From an uncultured Phycisphaera sp. (GTDB lineage Bacteria; Planctomycetota; Phycisphaerae; Phycisphaerales; SM1A02), in the NCBI GenBank assembly GCA_937911845.1, contig CALDQF010000372.1, positions 1 to 9,269 on the forward strand: DNA of 9,269 bases, given 5' to 3'. Below are positions 1 through 5,977 of this stretch, piece by piece. Made by a program: the position numbers and the translations under genes. The notes beneath the pieces are model-generated. The model was not told the origin of the DNA. It saw nothing but the letters and a program-made list of their open reading frames with translations, and made no database searches. How positions within the stretch are numbered: the first letter of the stretch is position 1; each line of letters starts with the position of its first letter.

Positions 1-495
1 GGTTCCCCAGCGGTGCAGGTGCTGTTCGGCGTCAGCGTCACCGGTTTGATGAACGCCCACCAAGGCGGGAATGCCTTGACCTTTGACAAAGCGGCTGCGG
101 AGGGTTGGCCCAGGTCCTTTCGGGGCCACCAAGATGACGCCCAAATCATCACGAGGTGCCAAACGTTTGTGGTGGATGGAAAAGCCATGGATGAAACCCA
201 CCGAGCACCCGTGGGGCACATGGGGTTCAAGCTCGGACCAGACTGGGCCATGGACTTCATCTGGCAAGGCCATGATCACCAACTCCGCCGTGGCGACCGC
301 TGCGTCGAAGCGGACCGGAAGAAAGCCATCAGCTTCTGCAAGGCGAGCTCCAGGACCACTTCGGGCCCCCACCGTGACGGTGGCGCCCGCATCCCGCAAA
401 TTCAGCGCATGGGCTCTTCCTTGGTTTCCGTAGCCCAAGACGGCGACTCGGAACCCGGTTGGATCGGCATCTGGAGAACTGGAAGGGGGTGGCAT
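1..495 (-). CDS. ilvC: Ketol-acid reductoisomerase-like protein, N-terminal part (truncated by window edge)
   Basis: The enzyme converts acetolactate-type 2-hydroxy-3-keto acids to dihydroxy acids with NAD(P)H in the cytoplasmic valine/leucine/isoleucine pathway. The 165 codons visible cover most of the Rossmann domain: the dinucleotide motif GYGNQGRAHALNLRDAG (about residues 21-37), MALPDEV (75-81), the HGF segment with the family's conserved His (FIHGFSIHH), APKGPGPTLR and the GIPALVGVHQ strand. The C-terminal metal-binding knotted domain lies outside the window. The ATG at 495 is the only good start. I see no clear Shine-Dalgarno. The usual N-terminal Tyr-Tyr-Asp/Lys-rich lead-in of class I enzymes is replaced by a Pro/Ser-rich MPPPSSSPDADP, and the second-strand loop has lost the serines that normally hold the NADPH phosphate. 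It is divergent from the PilZ gene across 89 bases. It could be a divergent true IlvC or a paralogue. Confidence 0.85.
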   Translation of the reverse strand, partial: MPPPSSSPDADPTGFRVAVLGYGNQGRAHALNLRDAGATVTVGARSGPGARLAEADGFLPVRFDAAVATAELVIMALPDEVHGPVWSELEPHVPHGCSVGFIHGFSIHHKRLAPRDDLGVILVAPKGPGPTLRSRFVKGQGIPALVGVHQTGDADAEQHLHRWGT

Positions 496-571
496 GGGAC
501 GAATGCTACTGGCAGAGCCGGCTTCTTCGCCGCAATTCAGATTCGGGTCCAAATGAACCGATAGAACATAT

Positions 572-576
572 GGAGG
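572..576 (+). promoter_or_regulatory. Shine-Dalgarno site of the PilZ gene
   Basis: GGAGG lies 8 bases before the ATG at 585. It decides between that ATG and the in-frame ATGs at 459 and 570; the 459 start would overlap the divergent ilvC start. Confidence 0.7.
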
Positions 577-584
577 TCTTTTGG

Positions 585-926
585 ATGGCCAGCACGATCA
601 TGGAACAACGACGCTTTACCCGCTACCGACTGCAGGCCGGCTTCACTGGCATCACCGCCACGACCGAGGACGGGCGTCGAATTGATGGCCATGCTCACGA
701 TTTGTGTGAGGGTGGTATCCAGATCGAGATTGATGACACCGTTCGCGATCATGAGCGGCTGGAAGTCGAAATTGAACTCCCCGGTGCCACCGTGGCCCGT
801 TCGCCAGCGCGGGTCGCCTGGCGGGATGATGAAACCGGTCGAATTGGCCTTCGATTTGAGTCCTTAGCGCCCAGCGAGCATGCTCGGATTTGTCGTTGGC
901 TTGGTACCGCTACCCCGGTGTGGTGA
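585..926 (+). CDS. Small single-domain PilZ protein (putative c-di-GMP receptor)
   Basis: A protein of 113 residues consisting of one PilZ domain, a fold that binds cyclic di-GMP and passes the signal to motility, polysaccharide or other targets. The N-terminal RxxxR motif is R9-R13 (in QRRFTRYR). The second motif, normally [D/N]xSxxG, reads D39-L-C41-E-G-G44, so the Ser is Cys. A later strand, ARVAWRDDETGRIGLRF (75-91), has the usual hydrophobic pattern ending the beta barrel. There is no signal peptide, membrane helix or partner domain, so it is cytoplasmic and must act through protein contacts. The start at 585 follows a good GGAGG. Its TGA overlaps the probable GTG start of shikimate kinase (GTGA at 923-926), suggesting coupled translation. 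The target is unknown. The PilZ assignment is strong; c-di-GMP binding is inferred from the arginines. Confidence 0.85.
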   Translation: MASTIMEQRRFTRYRLQAGFTGITATTEDGRRIDGHAHDLCEGGIQIEIDDTVRDHERLEVEIELPGATVARSPARVAWRDDETGRIGLRFESLAPSEHARICRWLGTATPVW

Positions 927-1474
927 ATCCAACCCCCATGATCCTGATCGGTCTTCGTGCCGCTGGGAAAACCACGCTGGGTCGAGAGCTCGCTGATGGT
1001 TTGCAGATCAGGTTTCAGGATCTTGACGACCTCGCCTTAACAGAATCGGGCGCCGCATCGGTTGCAGAGGTGTTTGTGGAGTCTGGGGAACCGGCTTGGA
1101 GGCAAGCCGAGCAACAAGCATTTGCCTTTTGGCTTGCATCACCTTCCGCGGTGCTGGCCTGTGGAGGGGGGGCGCCCTGCATCCCAGAAATTCGAAGCTC
1201 AATGCACAGCAGCGGCGCGTGCGTGGTGTATTTGCATGCTGGGGTGGACGCGTTGGTTGCTCGACGCGAACGTCAAGATCAAGATCGTCCTGCCCTCTTT
1301 GGTGCCGGTGGGCTCCGTGAAGAGGTGATCCGAACCTACGCGGAGCGTGATGCGATCTTCCGCGATTTGGCACACCACATTGTTGAAGTCGATGTCCAAG
1401 GAGCACAGGACAGTTTGGCCTCGCTGAAGAGGATCTTCAAAGAAGAATGTTCAGAGGGAAGGCCCGCGACGTAG
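923..1474 (+). CDS. aroK: Shikimate kinase
   Basis: It phosphorylates shikimate at the 3-hydroxyl using ATP, in the cytoplasmic pathway to chorismate and aromatic amino acids. With the GTG at 923 the protein has 183 residues, close to the family norm (~170-180). The Walker A loop is GLRAAGKTT (10-18), with Ala where the fourth position is usually Gly. The substrate-binding Asp set is DLDD (33-36), the shikimate-contacting Arg is R60 in AWRQAE, the Gly triplet is CGGGAP (80-85), and the lid Arg is R122 in DRPAL. Start choice: GTG 923 overlaps the PilZ stop as GTGA. ATG 938 is an equally reasonable alternative (Met-Ile-Leu-Ile-Gly directly before the P-loop). No clear Shine-Dalgarno precedes either, which favours coupling to the upstream gene. 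An in-frame ATG at 890 would overlap PilZ by 37 bases and is less likely. Confidence 0.9.
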   Translation: MNPTPMILIGLRAAGKTTLGRELADGLQIRFQDLDDLALTESGAASVAEVFVESGEPAWRQAEQQAFAFWLASPSAVLACGGGAPCIPEIRSSMHSSGACVVYLHAGVDALVARRERQDQDRPALFGAGGLREEVIRTYAERDAIFRDLAHHIVEVDVQGAQDSLASLKRIFKEECSEGRPAT

Positions 1475-1520
1475 GGGTTGCGGGGGATTCCATGCGAAAT
1501 ACAAAAGGGTGGATGAGTGG

Positions 1521-1538
1521 CGACTGCGAAATCAGTCG
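1521..1538. other. Short inverted repeat between convergent aroK and rpmH
   Basis: CGACTG (1521-1526) and CAGTCG (1533-1538) form a perfect 6-bp stem with a 6-base loop. It overlaps the rpmH stop codon in the aroK/rpmH convergent gap. No T-tract follows on either strand, so a terminator role is only a guess. Confidence 0.25.
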
Positions 1539-1672
1539 TTGATCAAACGACGTCCGATGCGACGGCGGGCATTCAGGATCTTGCGACCGGACTTGGTCTT
1601 CATCCTGGCTCGGAAGCCACATTGGCGGACCCGCTTGATGTTGCTCACGCGTTTTGGGTAGTGGATCGTCAT
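1532..1672 (-). CDS. rpmH: 50S ribosomal protein bL34
   Basis: A 46-residue, highly basic protein of the large ribosomal subunit that sits deep in 23S rRNA. The diagnostic family core is present: [19 protein letters not shown], followed by [13 protein letters not shown] (residues 11-42). The length matches the usual 44-50. The ATG at 1672 is chosen because GGAG (CTCC at 1680-1683 on the given strand) lies 7 bases upstream. A longer frame reaching 1735 would carry an unrelated 21-residue extension. The N-terminus MTIHYPKR differs from the MKRTYQPS of proteobacteria and resembles planctomycete versions as I remember them. It converges on aroK and is divergent from rnc. No rnpA follows it, because the downstream DNA is aroK on the other strand. 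Confidence 0.95.
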   Translation of the reverse strand: MTIHYPKRVSNIKRVRQCGFRARMKTKSGRKILNARRRIGRRLIND

Positions 1673-1706
1673 CGGTGCACTCCGTCCCCTGAGTGGGGAA
1701 AGGACA

Positions 1707-1735
1707 AGATTAGCAGATATTGAGGCTCTGGGCAA
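1707..1735 (-). promoter_or_regulatory. Candidate sigma-70-type promoter for rpmH
   Basis: On the minus strand TTGCCC (1735-1730) is followed after 17 bases by TAATCT (1712-1707), with TGC directly before it as in an extended -10. The predicted start near 1700 gives a ~28-base leader to the rpmH ATG. The hexamers are imperfect and were found by eye. Confidence 0.4.
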
Positions 1736-1829
1736 GTTTGCCGGTCATTCGGCTTCGGATTGGTTTGTTCTAGATGTCCCGCGAAATCTGAAGTTCGGCC
1801 TCGATTTTGGTGGCCTGATGGCTCTGGGG

Positions 1830-1838
1830 TGGCATAAT
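1830..1838 (+). promoter_or_regulatory. Candidate extended -10 element for rnc
   Basis: TGGCATAAT fits TGn plus a near-consensus -10 hexamer in the otherwise GC-rich rpmH/rnc divergent gap. The best -35 candidate (TTGGTG, 1807-1812) sits 20 bases away, which is too far, so the extended -10 would have to carry it. The implied leader to the ATG at 1941 is roughly 95 bases. Confidence 0.3.
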
Positions 1839-1930
1839 TCTTACATACACATGGGAGCGCCGCCCCGATCCGTAGGTCTTCCCCTCGTCAGGAGGGCCTT
1901 CCGATCCGTTCGCTGCTTCTCAGGCAAGCA

Positions 1931-1935
1931 GGGAG
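1931..1935 (+). promoter_or_regulatory. Shine-Dalgarno site deciding the rnc start
   Basis: GGGAG lies 5 bases before the ATG at 1941. It favours that ATG over the in-frame ATG at 1818, which would add 41 residues with no family resemblance. Confidence 0.65.
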
Positions 1936-1940
1936 TCCTG

Positions 1941-2675
1941 ATGGACGACACGGAACGGCTCGATCGGGCCCAGGAAGCACTGGGCTACATTTTTCAAAAC
2001 CCCGAATTCCTTTACCAGTCGTTGCGACATCCATCCAGCACCGACCAGCGTCTTGACTCTTGCGAACGCATGGAGTTTCTTGGCGATTCCATCTTGGGCA
2101 TGGTGGTGGTGGACTACCTGTACCGTGCGTTTGGGTCCATGGAAGAGGGGGAGATGACCAAAATCAAAAGCGCGGTGGTGAGCCGAGCGTCCTGCGCGGT
2201 CGTGGCGGCTCGCGTGGGACTTGGGGAACTTGTGATTTTGGGCAAGGGCATGATTGGTCGACGTGAGTTGCCCCAGTCGGTGCTGGCCAGTGTCTACGAG
2301 TCGGTCGTGGGGGCGTTGTACCTCGATGGCGGACTGGAACCGGCCAAAGCTTTCATTTTGCGCGACATGGAAGATCGGATTCGCCGAGCAGATCGAAGTG
2401 GACACCAATCCAACTTCAAGAGTGTCTTGCAACAAGTGGCCGTACAGCGTGAACTGGGTGTGCCCACCTACCACGTGCTCGATGAAAAAGGGCCTGACCA
2501 CGCCAAGTGCTTTGAGGTTTGCGTCGAACTTGGGGGGAATCGGTTCCCTTCCTGCTGGGCGGCCAGCAAGAAGCAGGCCGAGCAAGATTCGGCTCTTGAG
2601 GCATTGCATGACTTGGGTTTGGCCTACCGCGGGGAACGCGATGAGGTGCTGATTCGTTTGAATCCGCTGAAGTGA
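1941..2675 (+). CDS. rnc: Ribonuclease III
   Basis: A double-strand-specific endoribonuclease that processes rRNA precursors and structured mRNAs as a cytoplasmic dimer. At 244 residues it has normal length. The RNase III domain spans about 5-150 and contains the signature ERMEFLGDS (42-50), with E42, E45 and D49 as expected catalytic/metal residues, and the EEGEMTKIKSAVVSR helix (68-82). The second active-site segment reads LASVYESVVGALYLDGG (115-131). The catalytic Glu (E120) is present, but the position that is usually Asp three residues earlier (E. coli D114) is Ser117. The C-terminal double-stranded-RNA-binding domain runs from about 158 to 226 (NFKSVLQQ, then the conserved ASKKQAEQDSALEAL). 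The gene ends 3 bases from the stop of a leftward small ORF. It is not next to era, acpP or fabF, its common partners elsewhere. Confidence 0.93.
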   Translation: MDDTERLDRAQEALGYIFQNPEFLYQSLRHPSSTDQRLDSCERMEFLGDSILGMVVVDYLYRAFGSMEEGEMTKIKSAVVSRASCAVVAARVGLGELVILGKGMIGRRELPQSVLASVYESVVGALYLDGGLEPAKAFILRDMEDRIRRADRSGHQSNFKSVLQQVAVQRELGVPTYHVLDEKGPDHAKCFEVCVELGGNRFPSCWAASKKQAEQDSALEALHDLGLAYRGERDEVLIRLNPLK

Positions 2676-2678
2676 GCC

Positions 2679-2930
2679 TTACCACACCTGTGTGAGCATG
2701 ATGCCTGTCAGCAGACCCAACGACCAAGCCACCAGGGCGCCACAAAGGGCGCGATGCGAGAGCGCCGTTGGTGTCGTGGGTCGTGCCTTTGGTCGTGCCT
2801 TGGGTTCAGGATCGGCGGCGTAGGCCTGCAACTGGGCTGCGATCAGTCGGGCCGCGTTGGCCCGGCGGACGGATTCCGGAGTGTGCAGCCGGGGTCGCGG
2901 ATCGGTGGTCAGTCGAAGATCGGGGGGCAC
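2679..2930 (-). CDS. Small hypothetical protein with a C-terminal membrane anchor
   Basis: An 83-residue protein I do not recognise. It starts at GTG 2930, the first start codon after an in-frame stop, and has no good Shine-Dalgarno, so the true start is uncertain. Layout: an Arg/Pro-rich N-terminus, an Ala-rich amphipathic stretch (about 20-40, RRANAARLIAAQLQAYAAD), a Pro/Lys/Arg/Thr linker containing a KARP-KARP duplication (44-51), and one hydrophobic helix at about 61-80 ending in QVW. This resembles a tail-anchored or single-pass inner-membrane protein with a mostly cytoplasmic basic head. It lies 79 bases downstream of pyrB on the same strand and is probably co-transcribed. Its stop converges on rnc with only 3 bases between. 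Support for it being real comes from the clean anchor and the operon-like position. Confidence 0.55.
   Translation of the reverse strand: MPPDLRLTTDPRPRLHTPESVRRANAARLIAAQLQAYAADPEPKARPKARPTTPTALSHRALCGALVAWSLGLLTGIMLTQVW
2779..2802. repeat. 12-bp tandem duplication inside the small membrane-anchor gene
   Basis: GGTCGTGCCTTT (2779-2790) is followed directly by GGTCGTGCCTTG (2791-2802), 11 of 12 bases identical. It encodes the doubled Lys-Ala-Arg-Pro unit on the minus strand. An in-frame 12-base slip would change only the linker length. Confidence 0.75.
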
Positions 2931-3009
2931 GTCAAATCATCGACAAGCCTCGGAGGCGGCTTCATGGAATGCGAAGCTCTCCACCGTCCCCAGCAGAAAT
3001 TGCTTCCGT

Positions 3010-3996
3010 TTATGACGGTGATTCTGGTTGCAGGGCTTCCAGCAATGCGGTGCGGACAAAGCGGCCGTGACGCACGGTTTCCCACCAGCCTGCCCGTGGA
3101 TCGTGGTCGGTGGTGGGATCGATTTCTCGTCGACGGGGCAGTGGGTGCAGCACCACGGCTTGCTCGGGAAGTCGGGCCATGCGTTCTGGGGTCAAGCGAA
3201 GCGACTCCAGCTCTTGCTCGTGCTTCTGGGCATTCCCCCCGCCGTATTCATCTTGCAGACGCTGGAGATACACCGCATCGGCGTTGGCCAGAGCCTCGTC
3301 CAAGTCGTTGCGTATTTCGAAAGTCCGCCCCATGGCTTGGAGGGCTTGGAGTCGGCATGACGAAGGTCCCAGACCGGCGATGGGCACAAAGACAAAGGTC
3401 AAATGTCGCCAGCCCAGAAGAACATCCAGCAGAGAATTGACCGTCCGTGAACGTTGCAGATCGCCCACAAAAACAATATTTTTGGGTCCGCCGGAAGGAT
3501 CAAGAATGCCTCGACGGTGCAACGCGGCAACATCAATCAAAGATTGGGTTGGATGTTCAGAAGGGCCGCTTCCGGCGTTGACCACAATTGGCGGTCGGGG
3601 CAGTGCGGCGGAGGAGCGCACAAACTCCAGCAAGGCGTCGTGGTCCGGTTGTCGCAGGATGACCAATTCGGAAAGTTCCGCGATGGTTCGCAAACCATCT
3701 TCAAGTGACTCTCCTTTTTCAAACGAAGTCGTGCTCATGTCACGCAGGTCTGCGGTGTGGTACCCCAAGGCGCCAGCGGCATGAGCAAACGACAGATACG
3801 TCCGGGTGGAAGGTTGTTGGAACAGCAGGGTTGCCGATGAGGCGGGAGCGACCGGGACTGGTGGGGCCCCATTGGCGAGGGATTCGGCTCGGCTCAAGAT
3901 GGGCAAAATCGTGTCCGGGACCAGCTGTCTGGCCTCCACGAAAGCGCGGAGCGTGCCGTTGGGGCGGCGAACTTCAGGGCAGGGGTCCATGGACAT
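3010..3996 (-). CDS. pyrB: Aspartate carbamoyltransferase catalytic subunit
   Basis: It joins carbamoyl phosphate to L-aspartate, the first committed step of pyrimidine synthesis in the cytoplasm. The protein has 328 residues. The carbamoyl-phosphate loop is FQQPSTRTYLSF (59-70), with S63-T-R-T66 intact. The mobile-loop Lys is K94 in SFEKGES; R115 (ILRQPD) and HPTQ (148-151) match conserved ligand residues. The aspartate domain has GDLQRSRTVNSLL (178-190), VYLQRLQDE (242-250) and HPLPRRREID (284-293). PSTRT followed by Tyr, and GSGPSEHPTQ for the usual GDGxxxHPTQ, are mild departures. HPLP and the aspartate-domain pattern favour aspartate over ornithine carbamoyltransferase. The ATG at 3996 lies 5 bases after the tRNA-Arg 3' end; the ATG at 3990 is also possible, and neither has an obvious Shine-Dalgarno. 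No pyrI or pyrC is adjacent. Confidence 0.92.
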   Translation of the reverse strand: MSMDPCPEVRRPNGTLRAFVEARQLVPDTILPILSRAESLANGAPPVPVAPASSATLLFQQPSTRTYLSFAHAAGALGYHTADLRDMSTTSFEKGESLEDGLRTIAELSELVILRQPDHDALLEFVRSSAALPRPPIVVNAGSGPSEHPTQSLIDVAALHRRGILDPSGGPKNIVFVGDLQRSRTVNSLLDVLLGWRHLTFVFVPIAGLGPSSCRLQALQAMGRTFEIRNDLDEALANADAVYLQRLQDEYGGGNAQKHEQELESLRLTPERMARLPEQAVVLHPLPRRREIDPTTDHDPRAGWWETVRHGRFVRTALLEALQPESPS

Positions 3997-4001
3997 GGAA
4001 G

Positions 4002-4075
4002 CGCATCCGGAGGGACTCGAACCCCCAACCTGCTGGTTCGAAGCCAGCTGCTCTATCCAATTGAGCTACGGATGC
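4002..4075 (-). tRNA. tRNA-Arg (anticodon TCG)
   Basis: The 74-nt cloverleaf can be drawn in full. The acceptor stem GCATCCG pairs perfectly with CGGATGC and the discriminator is G. The D arm is GCTC/GAGC with a 9-base loop. The anticodon stem GCTGG/CCAGC encloses the loop CTTCGAA, giving anticodon TCG, which reads CGA and, if the wobble base is modified, other CGN Arg codons. The variable loop has 5 bases. The T stem GGGGG/CCCTC has one G-T pair around TTCGAGT. CCA is not encoded. The 3' end is only 5 bases from the pyrB ATG and the 5' end is 51 bases from the divergent typA ATG. Confidence 0.95.
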
Positions 4076-4089
4076 GGAATGCGAATAAG
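4061..4089 (+). promoter_or_regulatory. Weak candidate promoter for the typA-ebo operon, overlapping the tRNA gene
   Basis: TTGAGC (4061-4066) and AATAAG (4084-4089) are separated by 17 bases, each matching 4 of 6 consensus positions. Only 51 bases lie between the tRNA-Arg 5' end and typA, so a rightward promoter has to reach into the tRNA sequence or further. Transcription would begin near the hairpin at 4094-4113. Confidence 0.25.
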
Positions 4090-4093
4090 GAGT

Positions 4094-4113
4094 CTACCCC
4101 GGGTGCGGGGTAG
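4094..4113. promoter_or_regulatory. Perfect 8-bp GC-rich hairpin in front of typA
   Basis: CTACCCCG (4094-4101) and CGGGGTAG (4106-4113) are perfectly complementary around a GGTG loop. The stem ends 3 bases before the typA Shine-Dalgarno and lies 18 bases upstream of the tRNA-Arg 5' end on the other strand. It could be a 5'-leader RNA structure, a palindromic operator for the divergent pair, or both. There is no T-run, so it is not a standard terminator. Confidence 0.6.
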
Positions 4114-4116
4114 GAT

Positions 4117-4122
4117 GGGAGG
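4117..4122 (+). promoter_or_regulatory. Shine-Dalgarno site deciding the typA start
   Basis: GGGAGG lies 4 bases before ATG 4127. An in-frame ATG at 4115 would place this motif inside the gene, so 4127 is preferred; the protein then starts MERPLRNVAII, as in the family. Confidence 0.7.
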
Positions 4123-4126
4123 ATTC

Positions 4127-5977
4127 ATGGAACGTCCCCTCCGCAATGTGGCCATCATCGCACACGTCGATCATGGCAAGACCACCTTAGTAGATGCGAT
4201 TTTGGCCCAAACCGGGGTCAGCTCCGCCAAGGATGCCACCTGCGTCATGGATTCCAACCCGTTGGAGCGTGAACGCGGAATAACCATTTTGGCCAAAAAT
4301 TGCGCTGTGGACTACGTCCCCGAAGACGGTCATCACGCCGGCCAACCCGCACGCATCAATATTTTGGACACCCCAGGTCACGCGGACTTCGGCGGTGAAG
4401 TCGAGCGGGTGCTTCGTATGGCGGATGGTGCCTTCCTCCTCGTGGATGCCCATGAAGGACCGATGCCCCAAACCCGGTTCGTTCTAGAGAAGGCTCTGGG
4501 GTTGGGGTTGCGTCTGGTGGTGGTCATCAACAAATGCGATCGACCGGATGCTGACCCCGATCGGGTCCTCAACGAAGTCTTTGACTTGTTGGTGGCTCTG
4601 GGGGCCGACGACGAAACGCTCGATTTCCCGGTCCTCTATGGGTCGGGTCGTGATGGGTGGGCGGGTGATTCCCCCGAAGACAACCAACGTGGTGTGGTTC
4701 CCTTGTTGAACCAAGTCCTCGATCGAGTGCCAGCCCCATCTTGTGATCCGGAAGGGCCATTGCAATTGTTGGTGACCAACTTGGATTGGTCGGAATACAC
4801 CGGTCGGATTGCAGTCGGTCGAATCGAACGTGGAGTGGTGAAGCCCGGTTCTGATGTTTCGATCTGTGCCGCAGATGGCATCAAAAAAGGTCGAGTTTTG
4901 AAAGCACTCCGGTTTGCTGGGTTGGGAAAATCCGAAGCGAAAATGGTGGAAGCAGGTGATCTGGTGGCCATCGAAGGCATTGATGCCATCGAGATTGGAG
5001 ACACCATCTGCGCCCCTGGGCAGGAAGAAGCTCTGGACCGGGTCACGGTGGACGAGCCAACCTTGCACATGACCTTCCGAATCAACGACTCACCCTTTTG
5101 TGGTCGCGAAGGGAAGTATCTGACCAGTCGTCAGATCCGAGAGCGACTGCACCGTGAAATGCGTTTGAATGTGGCGTTGCGGGTGCAAGACGGAGCGACT
5201 CCGGATGAATTCAATGTCTCGGGCCGGGGTTTGCTGCACCTTGGCGTGTTGATCGAGAACATGCGCCGCGAGGGATACGAAATGTCGGTCGGACGGCCTC
5301 AAGTGGTGCGTCGAGAAACCGAATCAGGTTTCCAAGAGCCTTGGGAACAACTGATGTTGGATGTCTCGAACGAAGGCATGGGTTCGGTCATGGAACTGTT
5401 GGGCAATCGAGCGGCGATCGTGCAGTCGGTCGACCCGATCGCGGATCGTGTTCGGATTACCGCTGAGATTCCTGCTCGGCAGTTGATCGGACTTCGTTCA
5501 CGGATGCTGACCGCAACCCAGGGCGAGGCGATCCTCCAACACTCGTTCTTGCGATGGGACAACGCCCGCGAAGACACACGGGGACGGGTCAACGGTGTCT
5601 TGGTCGCCAGTGAACCAGGAAAGGTGACCTTTCATGCGGCCGAGCAACTCTGCCAGCGGGGCATTTTGTTCCATGAACCTGGAGATGAGGTGTACGAGGG
5701 TCAGATCGTCGGAGAAAACGCCCGCGACAATGATCTGACTGTGAACATTGTGAAGGCGAAGGCGTTCTCCAACGTGCGGGAAAACAAAGACGCCACGGTG
5801 GTCCTCAAGGCTTCTCGAAAGATGACTCTTGAAGAAATGCTGGAGTACGGCGAACGCGATGAATTGGTCGAAGTCACTCCCGAATCTCTCCGGCTTCGAA
5901 AGAAGTTGTTGAAGGAAGCAGAACGGCGCCGGGAAGCCCGTCATGAAGAGGCAAGGAAGGCGGGCGATACGCCGTGA
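4127..5977 (+). CDS. typA: Ribosome-associated translational GTPase TypA/BipA
   Basis: An EF-G-like GTPase that binds 70S ribosomes and helps 50S assembly and stress adaptation. The protein has 616 residues (family about 600-615). The G domain shows G1 AHVDHGKT (12-19), G2 RGIT (50-53), G3 DTPGH (81-85), G4 NKCD (135-138; Cys where Val is usual) and the TypA-specific FDLLVALGA region. Domains II, III and V follow, with SPFCGREGKYLTSRQI, the GRGLLHLGVLIENMRREGYE block and the C-terminal VYEGQIVGENARDNDLTVN and MTLEEMLEY segments that separate TypA from EF-G and LepA. The strand before DTPGH carries a small insertion (VPEDGHHAGQPA). The end has a charged helical tail rich in Arg, Glu and Ala. 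The start follows GGGAGG. The TGA overlaps the eboD start (GTGA, 5974-5977), so typA heads the ebo operon here. Confidence 0.96.
   Translation: MERPLRNVAIIAHVDHGKTTLVDAILAQTGVSSAKDATCVMDSNPLERERGITILAKNCAVDYVPEDGHHAGQPARINILDTPGHADFGGEVERVLRMADGAFLLVDAHEGPMPQTRFVLEKALGLGLRLVVVINKCDRPDADPDRVLNEVFDLLVALGADDETLDFPVLYGSGRDGWAGDSPEDNQRGVVPLLNQVLDRVPAPSCDPEGPLQLLVTNLDWSEYTGRIAVGRIERGVVKPGSDVSICAADGIKKGRVLKALRFAGLGKSEAKMVEAGDLVAIEGIDAIEIGDTICAPGQEEALDRVTVDEPTLHMTFRINDSPFCGREGKYLTSRQIRERLHREMRLNVALRVQDGATPDEFNVSGRGLLHLGVLIENMRREGYEMSVGRPQVVRRETESGFQEPWEQLMLDVSNEGMGSVMELLGNRAAIVQSVDPIADRVRITAEIPARQLIGLRSRMLTATQGEAILQHSFLRWDNAREDTRGRVNGVLVASEPGKVTFHAAEQLCQRGILFHEPGDEVYEGQIVGENARDNDLTVNIVKAKAFSNVRENKDATVVLKASRKMTLEEMLEYGERDELVEVTPESLRLRKKLLKEAERRREARHEEARKAGDTP

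Noticed and set aside
13..564. Rightward open frames of 116-183 codons over the ilvC region
   Set aside because: They are antisense shadows of the ilvC-like frame, which carries clear family motifs; their translations are low in structure and match nothing I know.
1521..1538. Bidirectional terminator between aroK and rpmH
   Set aside because: The stem is only 6 bp and has no T-tract on either strand; kept only as a low-confidence inverted repeat.
1818..1940. N-terminal extension of rnc from the ATG at 1818
   Set aside because: The 41 added residues have no family counterpart and cover the candidate -10 element; GGGAG supports ATG 1941.
2754..3784. Rightward frames of 100-228 codons across the pyrB and small-ORF region
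   Set aside because: They are complementary-strand shadows of pyrB, which has all its active-site motifs, and of the membrane-anchor gene.
3806..4126. Long N-terminal extension of the typA frame upstream of 4127
   Set aside because: It runs antisense through the pyrB start and through tRNA-Arg, giving the well-known spurious peptide EGLEPPTCWFEASC produced by translating a tRNA backwards. GGGAGG and family alignment place the start at 4127.
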